Positions 1 through 7,705 of a DNA stretch of 39,607 bases are shown here, piece after piece. The notes beneath the pieces were generated by a model. The model saw only the letters and a list, made by a program, of their open reading frames with translations, was not told the DNA's origin and made no database searches. The DNA lies in IMG/VR virus record IMGVR_UViG_3300032282_004450, positions 1 to 39,607 of that record; one strand, written 5' to 3'. This stretch comes from a virus. How positions within the stretch are numbered: the stretch's first letter is position 1; the number at the start of each line of letters is the position of its first letter. The translations under genes were made by a program, and so were the position numbers.

Positions 1-176
1 GATGCGGTGCTTACTACTGGAAGTGGATTAGTAGAACTTACAGGAGCACTATTGAGGTTGAGTGATACTTGCCCCGTTGTTCCAATACCAACAGGAAATG
101 TATTAGTTGTGGTTACTGATGAACCAGCACTAATTACAATTATGTCAGCTGGTTGGGGAAGAGGATTATATGACAT
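1..176 (-). CDS. Partial structural-type protein, N-terminus only
   Basis: The reading frame starts with ATG at 176 and stays open to the window edge, giving 58 codons that begin MSYNPLPQPADIIVISAG. The start overlaps the stop of the upstream 338-aa gene by one base (TAATG), the same coupling used elsewhere in this operon. The visible part is rich in Ser, Thr, Asn and Pro and has no charged stretch, as in fibre or virion-decoration proteins. I do not recognise the family, and most of the protein is outside the window. The fibre-like upstream neighbour makes a virion role plausible. Confidence 0.6.
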   Translation of the reverse strand, partial: MSYNPLPQPADIIVISAGSSVTTTNTFPVGIGTTGQVSLNLNSAPVSSTNPLPVVSTA

Positions 177-1192
177 TAGATTATATACCAATTAGAACCG
201 TTAAAGAAATAAGTAAAACTTTGATGATTGATAGTCATAATAACTGAACTATCATTCTCTACACTTGTTCCAGCACCTGCCTGGACTGTTATATTGTATG
301 TAGCAATCTTATTACCCTCGTCTTTTACGATAAGTTTTTTGCCAGTATTTGGAGATGTTGGAAGGACTATTGTTACTGGAACATTTGCATTTACACCAAT
401 ATAATCATCAACATTTGATGCCTGATAGTAAGTGGTAATACCAGAGATATTTACAATTGTTGTGCCATCAACATCATTTGGATCAACAAACTCTGCTTTA
501 TTCGTTGTAGAATTCCATTGTAAAAATTTATTATTATAAGCACCAGAATTAGTTGCAATACCTACAACATCATCCAAGTATCTCAAACGAGTTTCTCCAC
601 CGCCACCAACTGTTGATAGTTGTTGTTGAATACGAGAAAGGAAAGTGCTGTAATGTTTTTGTAAATCATCAAGTGTTGCAAACTTTTGATCCAATGGAGT
701 AATTGGATCTTGTTGAACTTTGGTATTTGATGGCTCAGCAAGAAGTCCCAATGATTTTTCAATCAATTCTTCTTTGGGTTCTTCAAGTTCTTCCTTATGG
801 TCTTCAAGAACCTCAAGAACTTCTTCTAAAGATTCTTCTATTACATCTTCAATAATTTGTTCTTGTTCTTTAGGTGTCTCTGAATATAACCATTTCTCAA
901 ATGCCCTAACTGTCTTTTGTTCTTGTATCTTCTTCTTTTTAGTTTCTTTCTTTAGATTAGCAACCTCATCAAAAAGAGTATCTAAAGTAACTTCACCTAC
1001 AATAGATTTTGTTTCTTCTATCTCCTTTTCCTTTTTTATTTTTTTCTCTTCTTTTTCCTTTTTCTTAAGAGCAGCAAATTCTCCAAAAAGAGAATCTAAT
1101 CCCAAGTCTCCAACTACGGAATCAAATTCTTCTTTCTTCTTTTTCTTATCTTCTGCTAATAATTTAAAGAAATCATTTAATTCCGACGACAT
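176..1192 (-). CDS. Fibre-like protein with coiled-coil N-terminus (338 aa)
   Basis: Two halves are visible. Residues 1-150 are extremely rich in Lys and Glu and should form a long helix or coiled coil. They contain two copies of a motif of the form (V/I)VGxxxLDxLFxExAxLKK, at about residues 26-45 and 64-82. Residues 200-338 look like a fibre or tip domain: a conserved-looking segment RLRYLDDVVGIAT (202-214), and a C-terminal beta-rich part (about 272-338) with a TNITV-like strand pattern and the ending FFNGSNWYII, typical of phage fibre C-termini. It follows the 669-aa gene by one base and overlaps the next gene by one base. A virion structural role is inferred; the exact function is unknown. 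Confidence 0.75.
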   Translation of the reverse strand: MSSELNDFFKLLAEDKKKKKEEFDSVVGDLGLDSLFGEFAALKKKEKEEKKIKKEKEIEETKSIVGEVTLDTLFDEVANLKKETKKKKIQEQKTVRAFEKWLYSETPKEQEQIIEDVIEESLEEVLEVLEDHKEELEEPKEELIEKSLGLLAEPSNTKVQQDPITPLDQKFATLDDLQKHYSTFLSRIQQQLSTVGGGGETRLRYLDDVVGIATNSGAYNNKFLQWNSTTNKAEFVDPNDVDGTTIVNISGITTYYQASNVDDYIGVNANVPVTIVLPTSPNTGKKLIVKDEGNKIATYNITVQAGAGTSVENDSSVIMTINHQSFTYFFNGSNWYII

Positions 1193-1193
1193 A

Positions 1194-3203
1194 CTAACAA
1201 TTCCACTTTCTTAATGATTTATTGATTCTTGAATTTGGGTCATGTGCAGTTTTTGCACTTGTTAATTTTGCTTTCATTCCCTTCATTCTGGAGCAAAAAG
1301 ACTTTCTTCTATTTGCTTTTTTAGAACCTGGTTTTAACTTTGATGGTTTAGTTGTAACCGCAAGTGAGAGATGTGACCCAGGATTCTCTTTGCGGTAAGA
1401 AGCAATCCCTTTTTTATTTAGACCACCCTCAGGATTCTTTCCCTCTTTTCTTTGCCAAGCGGGAGTTGCTTCTGCCATAAATTCACCAAAAGTCTTTATA
1501 TTATAATGAGCAACTTGCATTTCTTTTTTTGTTGGTGCTTTTGCTTGTTTAACAAATCCCCCTGGAAGGTCTGGTAACTGTGGTTCTGGATCTCCAGGTT
1601 TTCTTTTTGGACCTTCACCTGATGGGTAAATTTTTCTTGATTGACCAGGAAGAACTGGTCCTCTTTCAATATTTTCACCAAGAAGTTCACTGCCAATACC
1701 TTTGCTTGCCTTTAATGGTTCTGGTTTAATAATGTCAATAAATTCAGCATAATGATTTCCGTTTGCATCTTCAATTGATACATCTTCTTTTGCCATTTCT
1801 CCACTATCTACATAATTTGCTGCAGTATCGATATAGTCTGCTGCTTTAGTAATCTTTGATTGAACCCATGCTTCAAGATTACCTTCTCCCTTACCAATTT
1901 TTTTCTTTAATCTTTTTGCTGCTGAAATAATGGTAGAAAGTTCTGAGCGAGCCATTGAATACTCATGATCATATCCTTCTGGAAAGTTTCCAGGATGTGG
2001 AGTATTTGGAGTATAATCTTTTAATTTTATTGGCATAGAATACATATCCCAATAACTAGGTCCATATTTGCATTCTGAACGACTTTCTTCTTTTTTGCAT
2101 TTTGGACAATATCTAATCATCTGTGCTTCCTCAGATTTTGTCCCCCAATTTGCAGCACCAACTTTACGACATTTGGCAAGTGCTCCCGATGCATATGCAC
2201 TTGGCCAAACACTATACCTTGATTTTACTTTATTGTAACAGGCATCTTTTTTACCACTACCTTTGCCTGGTTTGTCTTTTTGTGCTTCGTTGAGTTCCAT
2301 TGCTTCTTTAATTCCTGGTTCTGCTTTTACGTAATTTTTATCTTTTTTACCTTTAGCAAAGGTTGGAACATTTGTTGGTTTTGCTGCTCCAGATTTTTGT
2401 TGCTGTCCCTTATCTTTTTGACGTTTGCGACGAATTGCCGATCTAATCAATGCTTCGCCCTTTTTACCTTTTTTCTTTAGAGATCTCAACCTTCCACTAC
2501 TAAAACATTTTGGTGTCTTAGTCTCACCTGGTTCATTTGCACAGGGAGATCCATCTGCCTGAACCCATCCTGGTTTGCCACTTTTTGATTTTGATCCTTT
2601 AAACCAATGATGTAGAGTTCCTTCTTTTAGATCTTTAATCCAATCATCTGGTGTTTTTCCATTTTTATTGACAAAAGCATTATGCAGTTGTTTTGCTGTT
2701 AAATCGTGCTTTTTCATAACACGACGCATTAATTTATCAATTGAATCATAAGAAGTATCTTTCAGAGTCTTTAATTCACCTTCAAGTTCTTCAACAGCAT
2801 CATCTTCTTCACATCCACAATGCTCTTTTACATCTTTAAATTTTTTATGCTCTTTTTTAGCATCTCTCTCCATTTTAATTAATCTTGTATAATAATCTGG
2901 GATTTCATCAAGATGTTGAAGAGCAATATCAGTGGCAAGATCCTGATCCTTTGTATGTTCATGCTCAATAGGAATTCCCATCTCAAGTTGCTTTTTTACA
3001 AATGAAACTTCTAAACGATGTTTCTTTGCAATTTGTTCAACTGATTTATGGGATTTTAATTCATTCATTTCATTAAATGGAGATTTAGATTTAGTCACTT
3101 CTCCCCTTTGTCTTTTTTTACGAGCAGCACAATGAGCCTTTTGAGAAAATCCATGTGGATTATCACAGTTTATTGATCTCTTATACTTGTCAGACCAACT
3201 CAT
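1194..3203 (-). CDS. Multidomain basic cyanophage protein (DUF5661, DUF5872 and DUF6321-like segments)
   Basis: This 669-aa protein is very Lys-rich and looks like several small cyanophage modules in series. Residues 1-32 carry a segment with DNPHGFSQKAHCAARKKR. Residues about 60-118 match my memory of DUF5661 (GIPIEHEHT then DEIPDYYTRL). Residues about 198-265 carry a DUF5872-like stretch (WFKGSKSKSGKPGWVQADGS). Residues 313-354 hold a DACYNKVKSRYSVWPSAYAS motif. Residues 366-378 have CPKC and a later Cys, possibly metal-binding. Residues 412-470 are helical. The C-terminus (about 580-669) resembles DUF6321, ending SRINKSLRKWNC. Function is not known. Its place between small terminase and fibre-like genes suggests a virion or packaging-associated protein. 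In many T4-like phages gp17 would follow gp16 here, and it does not. Confidence 0.8.
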   Translation of the reverse strand: MSWSDKYKRSINCDNPHGFSQKAHCAARKKRQRGEVTKSKSPFNEMNELKSHKSVEQIAKKHRLEVSFVKKQLEMGIPIEHEHTKDQDLATDIALQHLDEIPDYYTRLIKMERDAKKEHKKFKDVKEHCGCEEDDAVEELEGELKTLKDTSYDSIDKLMRRVMKKHDLTAKQLHNAFVNKNGKTPDDWIKDLKEGTLHHWFKGSKSKSGKPGWVQADGSPCANEPGETKTPKCFSSGRLRSLKKKGKKGEALIRSAIRRKRQKDKGQQQKSGAAKPTNVPTFAKGKKDKNYVKAEPGIKEAMELNEAQKDKPGKGSGKKDACYNKVKSRYSVWPSAYASGALAKCRKVGAANWGTKSEEAQMIRYCPKCKKEESRSECKYGPSYWDMYSMPIKLKDYTPNTPHPGNFPEGYDHEYSMARSELSTIISAAKRLKKKIGKGEGNLEAWVQSKITKAADYIDTAANYVDSGEMAKEDVSIEDANGNHYAEFIDIIKPEPLKASKGIGSELLGENIERGPVLPGQSRKIYPSGEGPKRKPGDPEPQLPDLPGGFVKQAKAPTKKEMQVAHYNIKTFGEFMAEATPAWQRKEGKNPEGGLNKKGIASYRKENPGSHLSLAVTTKPSKLKPGSKKANRRKSFCSRMKGMKAKLTSAKTAHDPNSRINKSLRKWNC

Positions 3204-3214
3204 TGAGAAAAAGA

Positions 3215-3640
3215 TTACTCTTTATTATTTAGAAAACCTTGTTTAAGTAATTTGGACAATTCTGATGTAGAACCTACAAATACCGCATTATTAGTAACAT
3301 TATTAGTAGTCTTTACAGTGTCTTCTTCTACATCTTTTAATTTCTTTTGCAAATCGATGAGTTTATCCGTCACATCACCAACACTTTTAATAAGTTGTCC
3401 AGCAACTTCATATGCTCTAGGAGAACCTCCCTCTCCAGCGAGCTCCATAATTCCATTAATTGCTTCCTGCCCCTTTTCAATCAAAGAATAAAGATTTGCA
3501 CGAGTATATTCATAATCTTTTTTAATATCATCCTTTGGAGGATTTAAAATTTTATTTTCTGGAATAATATCTACATCTTCTTGTTTGATTATTGAAGTCT
3601 CTACATTGAGAGATTTGCTGATGGCATCAAATTCATCCAT
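3215..3640 (-). CDS. 16: Terminase small subunit gp16-like
   Basis: The 141-aa product fits the cyanophage gp16 type: an acidic N-terminus (MDEFDAISKSLNVE), a central helical region with GQEAINGIMELAGEGGSPRA (about residues 57-76), a second helix with VGDVTDKLIDLQKKLKDVEED (about 88-108), and a polar C-terminus. In T4-like phages gp16 recognises DNA and regulates the gp17 packaging motor; it works as an oligomeric ring. It lies 12 bases downstream of gp15, the normal neighbour. The large subunit gp17 is not in this window. The call rests on size, helix-rich composition and gene order, so it is good but not certain. Confidence 0.75.
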   Translation of the reverse strand: MDEFDAISKSLNVETSIIKQEDVDIIPENKILNPPKDDIKKDYEYTRANLYSLIEKGQEAINGIMELAGEGGSPRAYEVAGQLIKSVGDVTDKLIDLQKKLKDVEEDTVKTTNNVTNNAVFVGSTSELSKLLKQGFLNNKE

Positions 3641-3652
3641 AATTTTTACAAA

Positions 3653-4450
3653 TTAAATATCTTTTTTCTGCGTTGGACTATAAATTTTAGAATCATAAAA
3701 TTCTTCTATAGTTTCACTAAATCCAAAATCGTCTTCTGGACCAGCATCAATAGGATCGGGAACAACAGTATATCTTACTTCTCTTCTTGAAGTAGCAATA
3801 TCTGTTGAAGAATGAGTATCTACTTGAACTTTCTTAATTAGTCCATCCGTAGTTTCAGATATAGGGCCAAAGAGATAAGTTTTAGCGGTAAAATTTAATG
3901 TATAAATTAAAGATCTTCTTGTGGAGAAGTCTCCTTCATAATCATCTTGGAAAGAAACGCTGTTTAGTACAACAGCAACATCTCTTTTTTCCCCAATTGA
4001 ATCTACCAAATCAATAGTAATATTGAATGCTGGTTGAAAATATGGTAAAATTTGCTCAACAATTTGTAGCGCATCATCGTTTAATTTTGTCATAATATTC
4101 AACTCAAATCCAATATTATAAGGAACTGGCATATAAACTCTTTTCAGGTTATTGCCATCAGATGCCTTAAATGTTTGAGTAACTCCAGTCTTTCTACTTG
4201 GATCATATTGGATGGAAATCATCTCAAAAGACATTCTTGGCAAAGTTAAAGCAACTGGCTTGTTTAACTCTGATTGTTGTTGAATCTTGGCAAGAAACTT
4301 TTGCATTGGTCCATATGCCAATGGAACTCTCATCTCCGAGTATGATGCGCCATTTGCATCATCATGATGGATATAGATTTGGTTGAATAAAGTACCAAAA
4401 CCAATAATTGTTTTTCTAATAATTTCGTGATAATAATAAGTTCCTAACAT
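3653..4450 (-). CDS. 15: Tail sheath stabilizer / tail completion protein gp15
   Basis: The 265-aa product begins MLGTYYYHEIIRKTIIGFGT, the characteristic start of T4-like gp15. A segment RVYMPVPYNIGFELNIMTKL (about residues 124-143) is also typical. Length is close to T4 gp15. The protein caps the tail tube and sheath and forms the interface to the neck during head-tail joining. Its ATG overlaps the gp14 stop by one base (TAATG), so the two are probably translationally coupled. Order gp13-gp14-gp15-gp16 is the usual one. Confidence 0.92.
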   Translation of the reverse strand: MLGTYYYHEIIRKTIIGFGTLFNQIYIHHDDANGASYSEMRVPLAYGPMQKFLAKIQQQSELNKPVALTLPRMSFEMISIQYDPSRKTGVTQTFKASDGNNLKRVYMPVPYNIGFELNIMTKLNDDALQIVEQILPYFQPAFNITIDLVDSIGEKRDVAVVLNSVSFQDDYEGDFSTRRSLIYTLNFTAKTYLFGPISETTDGLIKKVQVDTHSSTDIATSRREVRYTVVPDPIDAGPEDDFGFSETIEEFYDSKIYSPTQKKDI

Positions 4451-5862
4451 TAGTAATTACCAAATGGGTTTGATTCTGAGAAGTCTAATAAGAGATCTGC
4501 CTGTTCTTCTATTTCATCGTTTTCTGCATATGCATCATTTAAATCTAAGTCTTCAAAGTACTTCACATGATATGTAGCAGAAGAAGCAGCGCCAATTACA
4601 ATTTCTCCAGGTATAAATTTACCAGTATTTAGTGAAATCTTAAGCACTCTCTCACCATTACTCTTGATAGTCGAAGATTTAATGAATGCTCTTGCACCAG
4701 AAGTAGAACCAACAACCTCTTCGTCATTTACATAAGTACCCAAACCTACCACTGGAGGTGGTGCAATAGTTACGACTGGAATGGATGTATATCCAGATCC
4801 AGCATTTGTTATTCTAAAACCAGTAACCTTTCCATTTGCAATAGTAGCTACAGCTTGAGCAGTATTTCCACTTCCAACAGGAGGAGAAATGCTAACAACT
4901 GGAACGCTATAGTAATTTTCTCCACCAGAATTTGTGAGATTAAATGTATATACTCCACCATTAACAATACTACAAGTTGCTATAGCTCCAGATCCTCCAC
5001 CACCTGTTATTGCAATTCCAGGAGAAACTGTATATCCAAATCCAGCATTGGTAAGTAAAATTTCTTTAATAGATTGAGAACCATTTTTGGATGTTGTAAT
5101 TGCAACAGCAGTTGCTTTAAGACCTCCAACGGGTGGATCCGAGAACGTAATAATAGGAGTAGAACTATAATCATATCCATCATTAACCAAGTATATTTGT
5201 CCAACAACTCCAGATGAAATACCTGCTACTGCAGTTGCTGTGGTTCCAAAACCAACTAAAGATAAAGTTGTAATAAATCCAACATCTTTAAGTCTATCTT
5301 GAATATCTTCAATTCCTGTATTAATTTGTTCGTCTTCATATTCAAAGAGTTCACATTTTAGTTCATAAACATAATTTTTTCCAAGTTGATAAAATGGATT
5401 TTCAAATTCAACTCTTTTTATTTCAAATATTCTCTCGCCTAAAGGAAAATAAATTAAATCCCCTTCTCTTGGTCTAGAAGCCAATAATAATTTTGCACCA
5501 TTATCAACATTTGGATCTGCATCTTCTGCTGCAATAATTGACTCTAGAAAAGGAGTTATGAATTCTTCAAATCTTTCTTTAGAAATGGTCAATGATAGTT
5601 CATTTGTTAATTTGATACCAAATTTGGTCATAATATCATAGGATTGACCATATCCTTCATAATTATTTAAATATGCTTCAATTAAAAAGTTATCATCAAA
5701 CTTTGAAGTTCTAACCTCTCTGATGATACTATCAACATCCCCATATTTTCTGGGTATATAATAAACTTCTATACCAAACATCCTTAGATGTTCGTTTATA
5801 ATATCCTGGACTAAATTTTGTTCTCCAGGAGATCCTTGAAGAAAGAAGGGATTAAGTGCCAT
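4450..5862 (-). CDS. 14: Neck protein gp14, with inserted repeat region
   Basis: Residues 1-190 are a clear gp14: MALNPFFLQGSPGEQNLVQD, then EVYYIPRKYG and the downstream body ending near FEYEDEQINTGI. gp14 forms the neck collar with gp13 and is needed to attach tails to filled heads. At 470 aa the protein is much longer than T4 gp14 (about 256 aa). The extra length is mostly residues about 205-370, four glycine-rich repeats with a spacing of about 42 residues, each built like a TNAGxGY(T)xxPxVxI unit at about 227, 270, 310 and 352. Related units occur in gp7, gp8 and the DUF4815 protein here. The last part (about 380-470) is acidic. Start and stop overlap the flanking genes by one base. Confidence 0.92.
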   Translation of the reverse strand: MALNPFFLQGSPGEQNLVQDIINEHLRMFGIEVYYIPRKYGDVDSIIREVRTSKFDDNFLIEAYLNNYEGYGQSYDIMTKFGIKLTNELSLTISKERFEEFITPFLESIIAAEDADPNVDNGAKLLLASRPREGDLIYFPLGERIFEIKRVEFENPFYQLGKNYVYELKCELFEYEDEQINTGIEDIQDRLKDVGFITTLSLVGFGTTATAVAGISSGVVGQIYLVNDGYDYSSTPIITFSDPPVGGLKATAVAITTSKNGSQSIKEILLTNAGFGYTVSPGIAITGGGGSGAIATCSIVNGGVYTFNLTNSGGENYYSVPVVSISPPVGSGNTAQAVATIANGKVTGFRITNAGSGYTSIPVVTIAPPPVVGLGTYVNDEEVVGSTSGARAFIKSSTIKSNGERVLKISLNTGKFIPGEIVIGAASSATYHVKYFEDLDLNDAYAENDEIEEQADLLLDFSESNPFGNY

Positions 5863-6704
5863 TATCCAATAAAATCGTAAGGTGGCATTTCATAGTCCAT
5901 AGACATCCTTTGCCTTATATTTTCTATTTCTCTTTCAGCATCTTCATATATTTCTCTACCATTTAATTCAATACCACCAGGTAATTTAACTCCTCTAAAT
6001 TTGATTAGATTTTGACCCCACTGCCTTTTCATTAAAGTGGTCAGATAACGCTTTAGGAAACTATCGTTATAGACTTTAGTAAAATCATTAGGATCCAGAA
6101 TTCTATAACAATCAATAACAAAATAAGTATCGGGAAGTTTAGTTGACCAATCAATATCAAGATAAAGTCTATTTTGCCTCTTATTAAATCTTACTTGCTT
6201 ATCAGTTTTTAAAAGAAAATCAATATCTTCCAAATAGGATTTAACCATTGCATATTGCAGAAGTTCAACCGAATTGAAGTAATATAAGTCATTCAAAAAC
6301 AACTGATACTTAATACTAAACATTCCCCCAGAAATGTCACTCGTATCAAATTTAAAAACTTTTTCTATTCCGATTACAGAATCTGGTACTTGAATATAAT
6401 TTGAATTCTCATAAAAATTAAAAGCAGTTGATCCATAACCTGTTATATTTGCTGTAGCAGTAGTTGTAACTATCCCAACACCATTATTATATTTTGCCTT
6501 TCCTCTATCAACATCAGATTGTGTTACTTTATATTTTAAGTACATTCTTTCAACACCATCAAAATGACGCTCATGAAAATACTGCAAAGCGTCATCAACT
6601 AGGTCGTCAATTTGGTCGTCATCAATATTAATTTCTAATACTGGAGCTCCTAATTTTCTGAGGCAATAATCTATTAGTTCTTGTCTGCTTGCTGGTTTTG
6701 CCAT
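5862..6704 (-). CDS. 13: Neck protein gp13
   Basis: The 280-aa product begins MAKPASRQELIDYCLRKLGA and continues with INIDDDQIDDLVDDALQYF, the well-conserved N-terminus of cyanophage gp13. Length is close to T4 gp13 (309 aa). gp13 binds the portal side of the neck and works with gp14 to complete the head before tail attachment. The start ATG overlaps the stop of the upstream 84-aa gene (TGATG), and the stop overlaps the gp14 start (TAATG), so it is embedded in one tightly coupled operon. Confidence 0.93.
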   Translation of the reverse strand: MAKPASRQELIDYCLRKLGAPVLEINIDDDQIDDLVDDALQYFHERHFDGVERMYLKYKVTQSDVDRGKAKYNNGVGIVTTTATANITGYGSTAFNFYENSNYIQVPDSVIGIEKVFKFDTSDISGGMFSIKYQLFLNDLYYFNSVELLQYAMVKSYLEDIDFLLKTDKQVRFNKRQNRLYLDIDWSTKLPDTYFVIDCYRILDPNDFTKVYNDSFLKRYLTTLMKRQWGQNLIKFRGVKLPGGIELNGREIYEDAEREIENIRQRMSMDYEMPPYDFIG

Positions 6705-6958
6705 CAGTAAAGACCTCCATCTATATCTGTTAGTTCAAATTGTCCACTAACTGTAAGATTATCGACAACTAAACTATCTAAAGTTAAAGTTTTTTGAGTT
6801 ACAAATTTTTGAGTATCTGCGTGATAAACCGCTATTACCCCATCTGTCAAATCTGTCGGATCTACATCAAATAATTTTACAAAAAGAGTTGGAATTGCCC
6901 CTGTTGATAAAACTTTAACCGCAGGTTGAGCACCTACTCTTACTTTAATGTTTGACAT
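6704..6958 (-). CDS. Small conserved virion-associated protein (84 aa)
   Basis: The 84-aa product begins MSNIKVRVGAQPAVKVLS and is predicted to be mostly beta, with a segment LTLDSLVVDNLTVSGQFELT (about 58-77) resembling the short repeats at the N-termini of cyanophage fibre proteins. It overlaps both neighbours by one base and sits between a 116-aa gene and gp13. I recognise it as the sort of small protein found at this position in cyanophage neck clusters but cannot name a function. A structural or connector role is inferred from position only. Confidence 0.7.
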   Translation of the reverse strand: MSNIKVRVGAQPAVKVLSTGAIPTLFVKLFDVDPTDLTDGVIAVYHADTQKFVTQKTLTLDSLVVDNLTVSGQFELTDIDGGLY

Positions 6959-7308
6959 TAGCGAGTTACTCCTGCCCTAATTAAAGCCATTCCTTCTACT
7001 GCCTTCACTCTATCATTACTTGAATCTAAACCTCCAGGTTGGATTAAAACATCATATACATATCTACCAGGTTTTAATGATGATGTTTGAGCATCTGTTA
7101 ATGTTAATGAAATTACACCATCGGCTGGAATAGGAATTGAACAAGCAAATGATACATAATTTGAACTTGAATATGTTTTTCTCAATTGCCCAGTGATTCC
7201 ATATCCAACCAAATTTTTTGGTTGATTTGTCGCAGTATCCTCAAGTTCAAAATTAATCGCAAAATCACATCCTTGTTCAACAACAATATTTGCTACATAT
7301 ACTGCCAT
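6958..7308 (-). CDS. Small beta-rich phage structural protein (116 aa)
   Basis: The 116-aa product begins MAVYVANIVVEQGCDFAINF and reads as an immunoglobulin-like or BppU-N-like beta sandwich: it alternates short strands with turns, includes a VGYGITGQLRKTYSSS segment (about 34-49), and ends with GRYVYDVLIQPGG then VEGMALIRAGVTR. Proteins of this build are common near baseplate and fibre genes of many tailed phages. It is the first gene of the coupled chain leading to gp15, and a perfect T4-type late promoter lies 23 bases before its ATG. Exact role unknown. Confidence 0.72.
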   Translation of the reverse strand: MAVYVANIVVEQGCDFAINFELEDTATNQPKNLVGYGITGQLRKTYSSSNYVSFACSIPIPADGVISLTLTDAQTSSLKPGRYVYDVLIQPGGLDSSNDRVKAVEGMALIRAGVTR

Positions 7309-7331
7309 TTTTTAAATATAATCTTACCAAG

Positions 7332-7339
7332 TATTTATA
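7332..7339 (-). promoter_or_regulatory. T4-type late promoter TATAAATA
   Basis: The minus strand reads TATAAATA, the T4 late promoter consensus, 23 bases before the ATG of the 116-aa gene. It overlaps the stop codon of the preceding 59-aa gene. It probably drives the 116-aa, 84-aa, gp13, gp14, gp15 run. Confidence 0.65.
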
Positions 7340-7514
7340 AATCAATTGCTGGTAGGCAAGAAATTACTTCTTGCTGTTTCAAATATAATTTGAAATAAGA
7401 TTTTGCAATGTTCCGCAAATCCTCAATATCTTCAATTTTGTCAATTTCAGAAGCATATTTAAAATATTCAAAACTTTTAGTCAGATTTTCTAATTCAATT
7501 TTGTTTGGATCCAT
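7335..7514 (-). CDS. Conserved 59-aa cyanophage protein
   Basis: The frame begins MDPNKIELENLTKSFEY at 7514 and ends in TAA at 7335, giving 59 codons. The product is helical and acidic and contains RNIAKSYFKLYLKQQEVIS. I recall short proteins of nearly this pattern at the same place in marine cyanophage genomes, where they have no assigned function. The start lies inside the last 20 bases of the preceding 68-aa gene, in a different frame, so the two are probably translated together. The stop codon falls in the late promoter of the next gene. Confidence 0.75.
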   Translation of the reverse strand: MDPNKIELENLTKSFEYFKYASEIDKIEDIEDLRNIAKSYFKLYLKQQEVISCLPAIDL

Positions 7515-7701
7515 TGATTAATTCCCTTAATAGTTCTTTAATTTCACTAACCTCTTGCTTTAGATTTTCAATCTCTATTTTTTGATTTTGTCTATTTGCT
7601 AAAGAATTTACATATTGTGTATATGCATTATCATCACAATTGATTATGGCACCCGATTTTTCATCTCTATAGAGATTTGGGTGCCCTTCTACTGGGATCA
7701 T
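7495..7701 (-). CDS. Conserved 68-aa cyanophage protein
   Basis: The product begins MIPVEGHPNLYRDEKSGAII and ends with a helix rich in Glu and Lys (KIEIENLKQEVSEIKELLRE, about residues 42-61), likely a short coiled coil. This pattern of a small N-terminal module plus coiled coil is common to a cyanophage protein found next to tail genes. It starts four bases after the DUF4815 gene and overlaps the next small gene by 20 bases. Function unknown; a chaperone or minor virion role is possible but unproven. Confidence 0.78.
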   Translation of the reverse strand: MIPVEGHPNLYRDEKSGAIINCDDNAYTQYVNSLANRQNQKIEIENLKQEVSEIKELLRELINGSKQN

Positions 7702-7705
7702 AATA

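Noticed and set aside
720-1214. A 164-codon plus-strand frame rich in Ser and Phe
   Set aside because: It is the antisense of the Lys/Glu-rich coiled coil (AAG/GAA read backward gives Ser/Phe) and shows no independent support.
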